Under the pieces are notes generated by a model that did not search any database, was not told the DNA's origin, and saw nothing but the letters and a program-made list of their open reading frames with translations. Positions 27,516 through 35,379 of a stretch of DNA of 64,000 nucleotides are shown here, piece after piece. A program made the translations under genes and the position numbers. Source of the DNA: Alcaligenes faecalis (GTDB taxonomy: Bacteria > Pseudomonadota > Gammaproteobacteria > Burkholderiales > Burkholderiaceae_B); contig NZ_CP168006.1 in assembly GCF_041521385.1 (NCBI RefSeq), positions 3,084,133 through 3,148,132 on the forward strand, in the 5' to 3' direction. The first letter of the stretch is position 1. Each line of letters starts with the position of its first letter.

Positions 27516-28568
27516 ATGGCAGTGAGTGATTATCAACTTATCGAGGCATGGCAGGAGGTGCTGCGCCTGTCCAAGCTGCAGGCTGGTCAAACTGTGACCT
27601 TGCTGACCAGCTCGACCACCCACCCGCAAACGATGCAGTGTGCGCAGATTGCGGCTCAGTCCATGGGCGCGATTGTGAATCGTCTGGATCTGCTGCCCGT
27701 GAATGCAGAGAAGGCCTTGAGCCGGGACTCGTTGGCGTATTTGGGGACGACCCCGCTGACGGGTAACGAAGCGGCGATTGCCGCTTTGAAGGCCAGTGAT
27801 CTGGTGCTGGATTTGATGACATTGTTGTTCTCGCCCGAGCAGATCGACATTCTGAAGTCGGGTACCAAGATCCTCTTGGCGGTGGAGCCACCCGAAATTC
27901 TGGTTCGCACTGTGCCAACGGAGGCGGATCGTGCGCGCGTGACCGCAGCAGCCGCCTTGATCAAGGCCGCCAAGGAAATGAGCATTACCTCGCCTGCCGG
28001 TACCAATCTGCGTTGCCCGCTGGGAGAGTTCCCCGCGATTCGCGAATACGGTTTTGTGGATGAGCCCGGTCGTTGGGACCACTGGCCTAGCGGTTTTGTA
28101 CTGACCTGGCCGAACGAGCTGGGCACGAACGGCACCATTGTGATCGACAAGGGCGACATCCTGTTGCCGCAGAAGAAATACTCGACCGAGCAGATCATTC
28201 TGACCGTGGAAAACGGCTACGCCACCAAGATTGAAGGTGGTATCGAAGCCGAACTGCTGGACGAATACATGAAGACCTTCAATGATCCCGAAGGTTATGC
28301 GATTTCCCACATCGGCTGGGGTTTGCAGCCACGCGCTCACTGGTCCACCTTGGGTCTGTACTCGCGTGAGAACACCATTGGCATGGATGCACGGGCCTTC
28401 GAGGGTAACTTCCTGTTCTCCCTGGGGCCGAACAATGAAGCGGGTGGCAAGCGTACAACGGCCTGCCACATTGATATTCCTTTGCGCCATTGCACGGTCA
28501 GCCTGGATGGCCGTGCGGTTGTGCGTGATGGCAACGTACTGGACGGAGGCGTGGGTGAGTACGAATGA
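27516..28568 (+). CDS. nicX: 2,5-dihydroxypyridine 5,6-dioxygenase
   Basis: 350 residues from ATG 27516, preceded by AAGGAGAG; this equals the length I recall for Pseudomonas NicX. NicX is a non-heme iron extradiol-type dioxygenase that cuts the pyridine ring of 2,5-dihydroxypyridine to give N-formylmaleamate, the NicD substrate. The sequence shows the family blocks SPAGTNLRCPLGEFPAIREY, ENGYATKIEGGIEAELLDEY and HIGWGLQPRAHWSTLGLYSR, with clustered His, Asp and Glu suited to iron binding. The next gene begins inside its last codons, so translation is coupled. Confidence 0.9.
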   Translation: MAVSDYQLIEAWQEVLRLSKLQAGQTVTLLTSSTTHPQTMQCAQIAAQSMGAIVNRLDLLPVNAEKALSRDSLAYLGTTPLTGNEAAIAALKASDLVLDLMTLLFSPEQIDILKSGTKILLAVEPPEILVRTVPTEADRARVTAAAALIKAAKEMSITSPAGTNLRCPLGEFPAIREYGFVDEPGRWDHWPSGFVLTWPNELGTNGTIVIDKGDILLPQKKYSTEQIILTVENGYATKIEGGIEAELLDEYMKTFNDPEGYAISHIGWGLQPRAHWSTLGLYSRENTIGMDARAFEGNFLFSLGPNNEAGGKRTTACHIDIPLRHCTVSLDGRAVVRDGNVLDGGVGEYE

Positions 28569-29178
28569 AGGAGCGGTGTACGCTCAACAAGGTTTTGGGT
28601 CGACGCTGGAGCCTAAGGCTCCCTACGGTCTGTTGATTATTGATCTGGTGAATGGTTTTGCTGATCCTGCCGTGTTTGGCGGCGGCAATATTCCCGAGGC
28701 CATCGAGAACACGCAGAAATTGCTGGCAACGGCGCGTGAACAAGGCTGGCCAGTTGCTCATACCCGTATCGTGTATGCGGACGATGGCGCTGATAACAAC
28801 ATTTTCAGCATCAAAGTCCCTGGCATGCTGGGTCTGACGGAAGACGCGCACAACAGCCATATCGTGCCGGAACTGGCTCCTGCGCCCGGTGAGTTTGTGG
28901 TTCGCAAGAACGTGCCTTCGGCTTTCTTTGGTACGCCCTTGGCTGCGTGGCTGACGCAGCGGGGTGTGCAAACACTGCTGGTCGCCGGTGCGGTTACCAG
29001 CGGTTGCGTACGTTCCAGCGTGGTCGATGCAATGCAATTGGGCTTTCGCCCCTTGGTGGTGTCGGACTGCGTGGGTGACCGTGCAATTGGCCCGCATGAG
29101 GCCAACTTGTTCGATATGCGTCAGAAGTACGCCACCGTGGCAACGCGTGAAGAGGCGATGAAGTTGATCGGACTTTAA
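28555..29178 (+). CDS. nicF: Maleamate amidohydrolase
   Basis: 207 residues from GTG 28555, with GGAGG five bases upstream inside nicX, overlapping nicX by 14 bases. It is an isochorismatase-like cysteine hydrolase with the expected triad: Asp30 in LLIIDLVNGF, Lys in VVRKNVPSAFFGT, and Cys151 in VTSGCVRSSVVDAM. NicF converts maleamate to maleate plus ammonia. The next pathway enzyme, maleate isomerase (NicE), is not in the window. It is the last gene of the plus-strand nic operon. Confidence 0.88.
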   Translation: MSTNEGAVYAQQGFGSTLEPKAPYGLLIIDLVNGFADPAVFGGGNIPEAIENTQKLLATAREQGWPVAHTRIVYADDGADNNIFSIKVPGMLGLTEDAHNSHIVPELAPAPGEFVVRKNVPSAFFGTPLAAWLTQRGVQTLLVAGAVTSGCVRSSVVDAMQLGFRPLVVSDCVGDRAIGPHEANLFDMRQKYATVATREEAMKLIGL

Positions 29179-29342
29179 AGCGATTCAAGCTCTTGAGTCT
29201 TTGAGAAGAACGATGTGTTTCATCATGGCCTGGATGGGCGTCGGTGCTTGATGAACATGAGTCGTCGTTAACAAGTCTGTTTTGATAGCCTTGTGATTGA
29301 GTATCGATGGTCTGCCGCTTGGGGGCGGGCTATCGGACCTGT

Positions 29343-29378
29343 GCCCCTGGAAGCCGTATGGCTCTCGGGGGTTTTTTT
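29343..29378 (+). terminator. Terminator after nicF
   Basis: Hairpin CCCC...AGCC-gtat-GGCT...GGGG with two internal mismatches, followed by GTTTTTTT. It lies about 165 bases after nicF and ends the nic transcript. The DNA between (29179-29342) shows no gene. Confidence 0.7.
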
Positions 29379-29553
29379 ATTTCTGGCAGCGTCGTGGGTT
29401 TGCAATGATTGCGGTGTCTGGTCTTGATTAAGGGGATGGTTGTTCAGGCGGGCTGTCTTGGGAGTTTTTTTAAGAAGGGTTCTGGAGGCGCTTTTGGGGC
29501 AATAAGGGAGTTCTTCTGGACGTGCCGTTTGGGCTTTGCGTGAGGGTGGCGGA
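29379..29553. other. Intergenic DNA without recognisable feature
   Basis: Low-complexity, T- and G-rich sequence between the nic terminator and the first structured repeat. No coding signal or family match was seen. Confidence 0.4.
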
Positions 29554-29797
29554 TAGTTTTCTTGTGGGGCCCGGGTACGGCTTGTCTTGGCGGGTCTCTT
29601 GCCCACGCTGCGCGTGGGTGCCCTTGTCAGCGTGCCGTTGCGGGCGGGTCGTGAACTCGGAGCGCGGTTTGTCCCCCGGGCAAACCGCAAGCGTGCTCCT
29701 CAAACAGCACGCCCCTTGCATCCCGCCCCAGCACTCTGCCGGCGGCAAGAGCCCTGACTCGCCCGCCAAGCCGTACCCGGGCCCCACAAGAAAACTA
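29554..29797 (-). repeat. Structured intergenic repeat, copy 3 (minus orientation)
   Basis: Bounded by perfect inverted arms 29556-29584 and 29767-29795 (29 bp; two more pairs extend outward). Read on the minus strand it shares with copies 1 and 2 the ordered blocks CTTGCCG, GATGCAAG, TGCTGTTTGAG, GAGTTCA, CTGACAAGGG and GGCAAG. Its hairpins differ but stay paired: CCCACGC-GCA-GCGTGGG (29602-29618) where the others have CCGGTGC-GCA-GCACCGG, and GCGGTTTG/CAAACCGC (29664-29688) where the others have GGTTCGTCC/GGACGAACC. GGAGC/GCTCC replaces GCGGGG/CCCCGC. No open frame is credible here. Confidence 0.75.
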
Positions 29798-30290
29798 ACA
29801 ACACGGGTTAAAGCTCAAACGGCACTGGCAGAGGTGGGACGAAAGGCGGGGGCTCAGATTGGAGGGTTTGAGAAAGGAAGGGAAGGGGATGGGGTTTGCT
29901 TTGGCTGAGGCTGAATGTTCTCGGGGTTTTGGGGTATCAGTTTAGATGTGGTTTTTTTAATTGTTCTTTTGTGTTTAGAGGGAAAGTGAAACGAAGAGTG
30001 GCAGTGGAGTGTGTGTTTAGAGATCCCGTGAATGAGTAGAGTTCTTGGTGTGCTATCAGGGCAGGCCACGCAGTCAATCAGCGAGTTAGTTCTGCTTTCG
30101 GTTTTTGCGTTGTTGATGTGACGAAGTCGATTTAGTGAGTGTAAAAGGGCAAGACAATAGGGTTTTAGGGGGGCAGAAGAGCAGAACGATAGGCGCTTAG
30201 GAAGGGCAGAAGAGCAAGGCAAGAGGCCCTGTTGATTCAAGGGGACCGTCTGTTGGAAGAGATTGGTAGATAAGAAGCCATTGTGAGCCG
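29798..30290. other. Intergenic DNA between two structured repeats
   Basis: No gene recognised. Purine-rich; GGGCAGAAGAGCA occurs twice as a direct repeat (about 30172-30184 and 30201-30213) shortly before copy 1 of the structured element. Confidence 0.4.
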
Positions 30291-30516
30291 TTCAGTCGGC
30301 CTGCTGGGGTGTTGGGGCGGATCAGAGTACTTGCCGCGGTCAGGAGATAGCGTAGGGGTGCAAGCATCCTGCTGTTTGAGCGGGGCGTTTGTGGTTCGTC
30401 CTGGGGACGAACCACCCCGCGAGTTCAGGATGCGCCCGGTAGCTATCTCCTGACAAGGGTACCGGTGCGCAGCACCGGCAAGTGCTCAGCCCGGACACCC
30501 CAGCAGGCCGACTGAA
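30291..30516 (+). repeat. Structured intergenic repeat, copy 1
   Basis: A 226-bp element closed by a perfect 22-bp inverted repeat (30291-30312 with 30495-30516). Nested stems inside: GAGTACTTGC/GCAAGTGCTC (30325-30334 with 30478-30487, one G-U); TCAGGAGATAGC/GCTATCTCCTGA (30340-30351 with 30442-30453); GCATCCTG/CAGGATGC (30364-30371 with 30426-30433); GCGGGG/CCCCGC (30380-30385 with 30415-30420); GGTTCGTCC/GGACGAACC (30393-30413); CCGGTGC-GCA-GCACCGG (30462-30478). TGCTGTTTGAG at 30370-30380 is shared by all copies. It looks like a structured RNA or fold-back element; no protein is encoded. Confidence 0.8.
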
Positions 30517-30658
30517 TGGCGTATTCACAGCGACTTCTTTGGTCCACTAATCACTGCTCTTGGACCATGCTTGTCCCTTCAGGCTTCTTTCTATTAGTCT
30601 AGTGAGCGAAGCAATACGCATTGTCGACGAGACATTATCTAGTTCAAAAGGAGCCAGG

Positions 30659-31273
30659 ATGGCAGGGCAGCAGCATGTATCTGGGGTGACGGGCATTGTT
30701 CTGGCGGCGGGCCTGGGTCGGCGTTTTGACCCATCAGGCCAGCAGTTGAAGCTATTGGCCAAGACTGAAGATGGCAGAGCAATGGTGCGCCGCGTCTGTG
30801 AGACGGCTTTGTCTGTGCTCGATGAAGTGCTGCTTGTTTGTGATGTTCATGAACCGATTTTGCGTCAGGAGCTGGGTGACTTGCCGATCAGCTTCGTTCA
30901 GGCACCTGATGCTATCCGCGGCATGGGTGTCAGTTTGAAGGCCGGGATACAGGCGTGCAGTCCCCGTTATGGTTATGTGGTTTTGCTGGCCGACATGCCT
31001 TGGCTGCGGCCAAGCACCGTAGCGGCAGTGGCTCAGGCGGTGCAGGATGGGGCCGGGATTGTGCGCCCTGTATGTAATGGACAGCCCGGCAATCCTATTG
31101 GCTTTGGGCTTGAATGGCGTCAGCCGCTTCTGGGGCTGCCAGACGAGCAAGGCGCGCGGGCCTTGTTGCAAACCAACAAGGATCAGACCTTGTGGGTGCC
31201 TTTAGTGGATGAAGGGATCTTGCGCGATGTGGACACCCCCAGCGATTTGGGGATGTCCCAGGCATCGAATTAG
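30659..31273 (+). CDS. mocA: MobA/MocA-like nucleotidyltransferase
   Basis: 204 residues from ATG 30659, with AAAAGGAG upstream. The N-terminal GIVLAAGLGRRFDPSG is the nucleotide-binding loop of the MobA/MocA family, and LLADMPWLRPSTV carries the metal-binding aspartate; QPGNPIGF and DVDTPSDL are further family blocks. MocA adds CMP to molybdopterin, making the cytosine-dinucleotide cofactor used by xanthine-oxidase-family enzymes. Closeness to the nic Mo-hydroxylase suggests it matures that enzyme, although about 1.5 kb of repeat-bearing DNA separates them. MobA (GMP transfer) activity is the alternative. Confidence 0.72.
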   Translation: MAGQQHVSGVTGIVLAAGLGRRFDPSGQQLKLLAKTEDGRAMVRRVCETALSVLDEVLLVCDVHEPILRQELGDLPISFVQAPDAIRGMGVSLKAGIQACSPRYGYVVLLADMPWLRPSTVAAVAQAVQDGAGIVRPVCNGQPGNPIGFGLEWRQPLLGLPDEQGARALLQTNKDQTLWVPLVDEGILRDVDTPSDLGMSQASN

Positions 31274-32010
31274 CCGTGACCGCGCTGTTTGGCAATCTGC
31301 TGGCGTTCCAGGCGGCTGATGTAGTGCTGAATGGCCATCTGTGTGGAGGCTGACAGGTCAATGAAGGTACAGCCCAAACGCTGAATCTGTTTGCCATTAG
31401 GCAACTGCTGTGTTTCAGTACGGGCGACTTGTAGTGCGACCACAAAAGAACCGGCCTGCGGCAGTTCCAGTAGGGACTCGGTTTTATGCGTACCGATTAC
31501 CTCTGCCAGGCTTTGCGATTCATCCACCAAGGACAAGCCACCACCGCTGATATCGTGCAGCAGAAAGCTTTTGGATTCGTTATTCAGGCGCAAGATCACC
31601 ATCGCCGGTTCGCTGACAGGCACGTTGACACGGAAAAATTCGCGCCGCTGCAAGCGGCGGATGGAGTCGGGAATTGGGATTGCCAGGGCCGGCTGCCCTT
31701 CGTAGGACACGACCTCCGGAGTAGGCCCTTGAAATGTCACCTTGATCTTGTCTAGCGAGGTCTCGAAACTGGTGTGCTCGGACTGCAGCAGATTGCGGGT
31801 TTTTTCTTCTTTGTTGGCGGTATCGATCACCACCACATTATTGTCCAGATCAATATCCAAAATGGTGGTCACAATCCGGTCATTGCCCCGATTGGCCTCC
31901 ATGTGCAAGAGCAGGCCCCCTTTTTCGATGGCCCGTAAAACACGCAGAATTTCAAACTTGGACTGGATCTGATACGGATCGTCTTCAATAGGAGGCAACG
32001 GAGAGGTCAT
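31270..32010 (-). CDS. ycgR: YcgR-like PilZ-domain c-di-GMP receptor
   Basis: 246 residues. The N-terminal ~110 residues form a YcgR domain, and the PilZ domain begins at LQRREFFRVNVPV (the RxxxR c-di-GMP motif) and continues to LLHDISGGGLSLVDE (the D/NxSxxG motif). YcgR binds c-di-GMP and slows the flagellar motor. No flagellar genes are in the window. It overlaps the end of the mocA-like gene by four bases in convergent orientation. The two diguanylate cyclases in this window are possible sources of its ligand. Confidence 0.88.
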   Translation of the reverse strand: MTSPLPPIEDDPYQIQSKFEILRVLRAIEKGGLLLHMEANRGNDRIVTTILDIDLDNNVVVIDTANKEEKTRNLLQSEHTSFETSLDKIKVTFQGPTPEVVSYEGQPALAIPIPDSIRRLQRREFFRVNVPVSEPAMVILRLNNESKSFLLHDISGGGLSLVDESQSLAEVIGTHKTESLLELPQAGSFVVALQVARTETQQLPNGKQIQRLGCTFIDLSASTQMAIQHYISRLERQQIAKQRGHG

Positions 32011-32121
32011 GGGGAGCGCAGGAAAAGAGATCGGTCAATAACTGTAAGGGATTGTACGCGTCAGATTAACACTCTGGGCTGGTTTGGCGTATGGCGCCAG
32101 TTGATTAGCGCCCTAAGTTAT

Positions 32122-33042
32122 TTAGGCTGGGTGTAGCTGTTGCAAAGCACAGCGTGCTGCCGCCAAATCCCAGGCGGCGGAGCCGACGGATTTGAAGAAT
32201 AGAGGTTTGTCTTTGGGCGCTGGGGTGCGCAGCACTTGGTGAATGCTGTGGACGTGCTCCCAGTCGACATTGGCCTGGATCAGATCCCCCGCCTCGTGGC
32301 GGGCTGCGCAGACATCATCCGCGTAGAGGTGGCTGGCTAGCAGGGTATGGGGCTCGAATTCAGCCATATCAGCCTGGAATGCTCCTACGCCAATCAGCAG
32401 GCGATCCAGGCGGGCGGGCTCGTGATAGACCGGTGTCAGGCTGGAGGTCAGGGCAATCAGGACGTCTGTTTTCTCGGGAATGGCCGCAGCAGCCTGAACT
32501 CGATCTCCAAACTGGTTTTGCAAGGAGGTGGCCACCGTTTGGGCACGGCTAATATTGCGTCCTGTCAGGGTGACGCGGGCCTGAGGGTAGAGCGTCATGA
32601 TGGCATCGCAGTGCGCCAGGGCTTGCTGGCCGTATCCCAGCAAGGTGATGTGTTCGGGGCCATGGGGCCACAGCGCCTGAATACCCAACATGGATACGGC
32701 GGCGGTACGACGTTTGGACAAGGTGGGGGCATCCAGAACCAACAAGGGCAAGCCATGTTGAGCGTCGTACACGCTGACCAGGCCCTGGATGCTTCCAAGA
32801 CCTTGTTGCTGATTGTCCAGCATCACATTGACCAGTTTGTGCACACCGATATCGTGAGAGACCGCAGGCATGGACAACATTTTTCCTGCCGTTGGGTAGC
32901 TTAGAACTTGCCGGGTGGGGGCGACGATCGTGCCAGCGGCATATTGGGCCATGGCTTTGCCTAGCTGGGCGACCAGCTCCGGATAAGGCAGAGCGCGGGC
33001 AGTCTCTTCAGGGGACAGGACGGTATAGCAAGCGTGTGTCAT
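32122..33042 (-). CDS. Ornithine cyclodeaminase / mu-crystallin family protein
   Basis: 306 residues from ATG 33042 (GGAG about nine bases upstream); longer in-frame starts are not supported. The Rossmann motif HITLLGYGQQALAHCDAIM binds NAD(P), and LSKRRTAAVSMLGIQAL holds conserved substrate-pocket residues. Family members include ornithine cyclodeaminase, delta-1-pyrroline-2-carboxylate reductase and alanine dehydrogenase-like enzymes; the exact activity is not determinable here. It is a single-gene unit on the minus strand, with its promoter probably in 33043-33257. Confidence 0.82.
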   Translation of the reverse strand: MTHACYTVLSPEETARALPYPELVAQLGKAMAQYAAGTIVAPTRQVLSYPTAGKMLSMPAVSHDIGVHKLVNVMLDNQQQGLGSIQGLVSVYDAQHGLPLLVLDAPTLSKRRTAAVSMLGIQALWPHGPEHITLLGYGQQALAHCDAIMTLYPQARVTLTGRNISRAQTVATSLQNQFGDRVQAAAAIPEKTDVLIALTSSLTPVYHEPARLDRLLIGVGAFQADMAEFEPHTLLASHLYADDVCAARHEAGDLIQANVDWEHVHSIHQVLRTPAPKDKPLFFKSVGSAAWDLAAARCALQQLHPA

Positions 33043-33257
33043 TCCAGAATCTCCAGAGAGTCGATCTGTGTGGCGTGCCGAACTATCAATCAATTCAGTG
33101 TAGCGTAGGCCCAGCCCAGAGCAATAGGGCTTTGGCGCCCGTGACCTATTGACCCACCTTGACAATTAAGTCGCCCGTCTAACGGTTTGTCACGGCATAA
33201 TGAGAACCGATATCAGCACCCGCGTAGGCGCGGTGCCGTGCATTGGGGAGAAAAATA

Positions 33258-33674
33258 ATGAGTTTGCTTAATTCTGTTGTGTCTGCCTTGTCGGCTACGG
33301 ATGCCAAATCTAAAGAGCAGGGCGCTTTGTTGCCTGCGTTGATTCAGGTTGTCAGCACGTATCCAGGTGGTTTGAGTGGCCTGATCGAACGATTTCGTGC
33401 GGGTGGTTTTGGTGAGGTTGTCTCGTCCTGGATTTCGCAGGGCAGCAATCAGGAAATCGGCCAGCAGGACTTGCTGAGTGTGATGGGTCAACCAGCCATC
33501 AAGCAATTGGAAGATTTGTCGGGTCTGAACCAGCAAAGCGTGCTGGAGAACCTGAAGATCATGTTGCCGTCCTTGATCAATCAAGCCAGCCCGAATGGCC
33601 AGTTTGATCCGTCCCACATTACCGATGCCAGCAGCCTGCTGGGCGGTTTGACACAGTTGTTTCGCAAGTCCTGA
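33258..33674 (+). CDS. yidB: YidB family protein (DUF937)
   Basis: 138 residues from ATG 33258, with GGGGAG just upstream. It matches the YidB/DUF937 family: an N-terminal helix-rich part (LLPALIQVVSTYPGGLSGLI, then ERFRAGGFGEVVSSWISQGS) and the typical LSVMGQPAIKQLEDLSGLNQ. Its function is poorly known; no signal peptide is visible. It is single-gene and ends just before a strong terminator. Confidence 0.82.
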   Translation: MSLLNSVVSALSATDAKSKEQGALLPALIQVVSTYPGGLSGLIERFRAGGFGEVVSSWISQGSNQEIGQQDLLSVMGQPAIKQLEDLSGLNQQSVLENLKIMLPSLINQASPNGQFDPSHITDASSLLGGLTQLFRKS

Positions 33675-33726
33675 TGGGCGTGCGCCAGTAATACGGCCAG
33701 CCTGAAGGCTGGGCTGTGCAAAATGC

Positions 33727-33770
33727 AAAAAAGCCTGGATTCGGTGCGATGCCGATTCCAGGCTTTTTTA
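33727..33770. terminator. Rho-independent terminator after yidB
   Basis: Stem AAAAAAGCCTGGATTCGG paired with CCGATTCCAGGCTTTTTT (one mismatch), 53 bases after the yidB stop. A/T runs on both sides let it act in both directions. Confidence 0.88.
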
Positions 33771-33781
33771 GCTTGATGCAG

Positions 33782-33820
33782 AAAACCCTGTACCGCACTG
33801 TACTGCCTGTACAGGGTTTT
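33782..33820 (-). terminator. Rho-independent terminator after metY
   Basis: Stem AAAACCCTGTAC/GTACAGGGTTTT immediately downstream of the metY stop; the minus-strand end runs into GTTTTC. Confidence 0.8.
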
Positions 33821-33825
33821 GGGCT

Positions 33826-35106
33826 TTAGCCGTGTGCCGCTGCTGCCAGAGCTTGCTCCAGATCAGCCAGAATGTCGTCGATGTGCTCCAGACCAATGGA
33901 CAGACGCACCATGTCCTCGCTCACGCCCACGGCGGCCAGTTCTTCGGCGTTCAGTTGGCGGTGTGTGGTGCTGGCTGGGTGACAGGCCAGGGATTTGGCA
34001 TCACCAATATTGACCAGACGCAGCACCAGGTTCAGTGCGTCGATAAAGCGGGTACCGGCTTCAATACCGCCTTTGATCCCAAAGGACAAAATTGCGGCAG
34101 GTTTGCCACCCATGTAGCGTTTGGCCAGTTCGTGGTCAGGGTGGTCAGCCAGACCGGCGTATTTGACCCAAGACACTTGAGGATGCTTGTTCAGGTACTC
34201 GGCCACTTTCAGGGCGTTTTCGGTGTGACGCTCCATGCGCAAAGGCAGGGTTTCGATGCCTTGCAGAATCTGGAAGGCGCTCAAGGGGGCCAGGGCAGCG
34301 CCGGTATTGCGCAGTGGGGCGACGCGGCAGCGGCCAATGAAGGCGGCTGGACCGAAGGCTTCGGTGTACACCACGCCGTGGTAGGACGGGTCAGGTGTGT
34401 TCAGGATGGCAAAGCGATCTTTGTGCTCGGCCCAAGGGAATTTGCCAGAGTCCACCACCATGCCCGCGATGGTCGTGCCGTGACCGCCCATGTATTTGGT
34501 CAGCGAGTGCACCACGATGTCGGCACCGTGCTCGATAGGACGGCACAGGGCAGGGGAGGCAACGGTATTATCCACAATCAGGGGTACGCCATGACGGTGA
34601 GCCGCATCGGCCAGCGCACGGATATCAATGATGTTGCCCGCTGGATTGCCGATGGTTTCGCAAAATACAGCGCGGGTGCGGTCGTCAATCAGGGCTTCCA
34701 GCGCATCGATATCATTGGGCTGGGCAAATTTGACGGTAATACCTTGGCGCGGGAAGGAGTGCGCAAACAGGTTGTAGGTGCCGCCGTACAGCTTACTGAC
34801 AGACACAATGTTGTCGCCAGCCTCTGCAATCGTTTGGATAGCATACGTGATGGCCGCCATGCCAGAGGCAACGGCCAGGCCTGCAATCCCGCCTTCCAGT
34901 GCCGCAACACGCTCTTCGAGCACGGCATTGGTGGGGTTCATGATGCGGGTGTAAATATTGCCAGGCACTTTCAGGTCAAACAGATCCGCGCCGTGTTGTG
35001 TATTGTCGAAAGCGTAGGAAGTGGTCTGATAAATCGGGACAGCAACGGCTTTTGTGGTCGGGTCTGGCTGATAGCCAGCATGAATGGCAAGCGTCTCTAG
35101 TTTCAT
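33826..35106 (-). CDS. metY: O-acetylhomoserine sulfhydrylase (MetY-type)
   Basis: 426 residues of the Cys/Met-metabolism PLP enzyme family. [20 protein letters not shown], then TTSYAF, is the typical start; [20 protein letters not shown] follows; the cofactor lysine is in [31 protein letters not shown] is the conserved Asp region. Length and motifs fit MetY (OAH + sulfide to homocysteine) rather than MetB or MetC. Some close relatives accept O-acetylserine. It is a single-gene unit; I looked at 35107-35250 for a SAM-type riboswitch and saw none. Confidence 0.88.
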   Translation of the reverse strand: MKLETLAIHAGYQPDPTTKAVAVPIYQTTSYAFDNTQHGADLFDLKVPGNIYTRIMNPTNAVLEERVAALEGGIAGLAVASGMAAITYAIQTIAEAGDNIVSVSKLYGGTYNLFAHSFPRQGITVKFAQPNDIDALEALIDDRTRAVFCETIGNPAGNIIDIRALADAAHRHGVPLIVDNTVASPALCRPIEHGADIVVHSLTKYMGGHGTTIAGMVVDSGKFPWAEHKDRFAILNTPDPSYHGVVYTEAFGPAAFIGRCRVAPLRNTGAALAPLSAFQILQGIETLPLRMERHTENALKVAEYLNKHPQVSWVKYAGLADHPDHELAKRYMGGKPAAILSFGIKGGIEAGTRFIDALNLVLRLVNIGDAKSLACHPASTTHRQLNAEELAAVGVSEDMVRLSIGLEHIDDILADLEQALAAAAHG

Positions 35107-35379
35107 AGTTGGTTCTGGAATTGATGGTCAAGTGGCTTATATAGGATAGAGCAAGCATAACCCCTGTATGTCGTGAAATGTATCTAAGGCCGCCGACATT
35201 AATAATATGTCTTTATTTCATTTGGTAATAATGGCGTATTACAGACAACTGACTCTGGTTTTTAGAATACGGGTGGATATTTCTTATTTTCGTTACTTAC
35301 CAATCGCCCGACATGGGTTAGCATTTCGTATCCGGGCAGATGGCGTGTTGCATCCTGCCCCGAGGTCCTAGAGGCTTAC

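Noticed and set aside
20578..29178. A complete nicotinate pathway.
   Set aside because: No 6-hydroxynicotinate monooxygenase (NicC), maleate isomerase (NicE) or NicR-type MarR regulator is present in the window, so only part of the pathway can be claimed.
29554..29797. Insertion sequence with terminal inverted repeats.
   Set aside because: The perfect arms suggest it, but there is no transposase frame, the arms differ completely between the three copies, and internal stems covary, which does not fit IS ends.
29821..30290. Small minus-strand frames in the gene-poor gap (about 60-130 codons).
   Set aside because: They have low-complexity composition, no ribosome sites and no family resemblance.
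33043..33165. A longer N terminus for the ornithine cyclodeaminase-like protein.
   Set aside because: The added 41 residues are rich in Arg and Ser, unlike the family start, and ATG 33042 has a ribosome site.
35107..35379. SAM or SAH riboswitch between metY and asmA.
   Set aside because: I could not find the conserved core sequences or a matching stem set; the region looks like ordinary promoter DNA.
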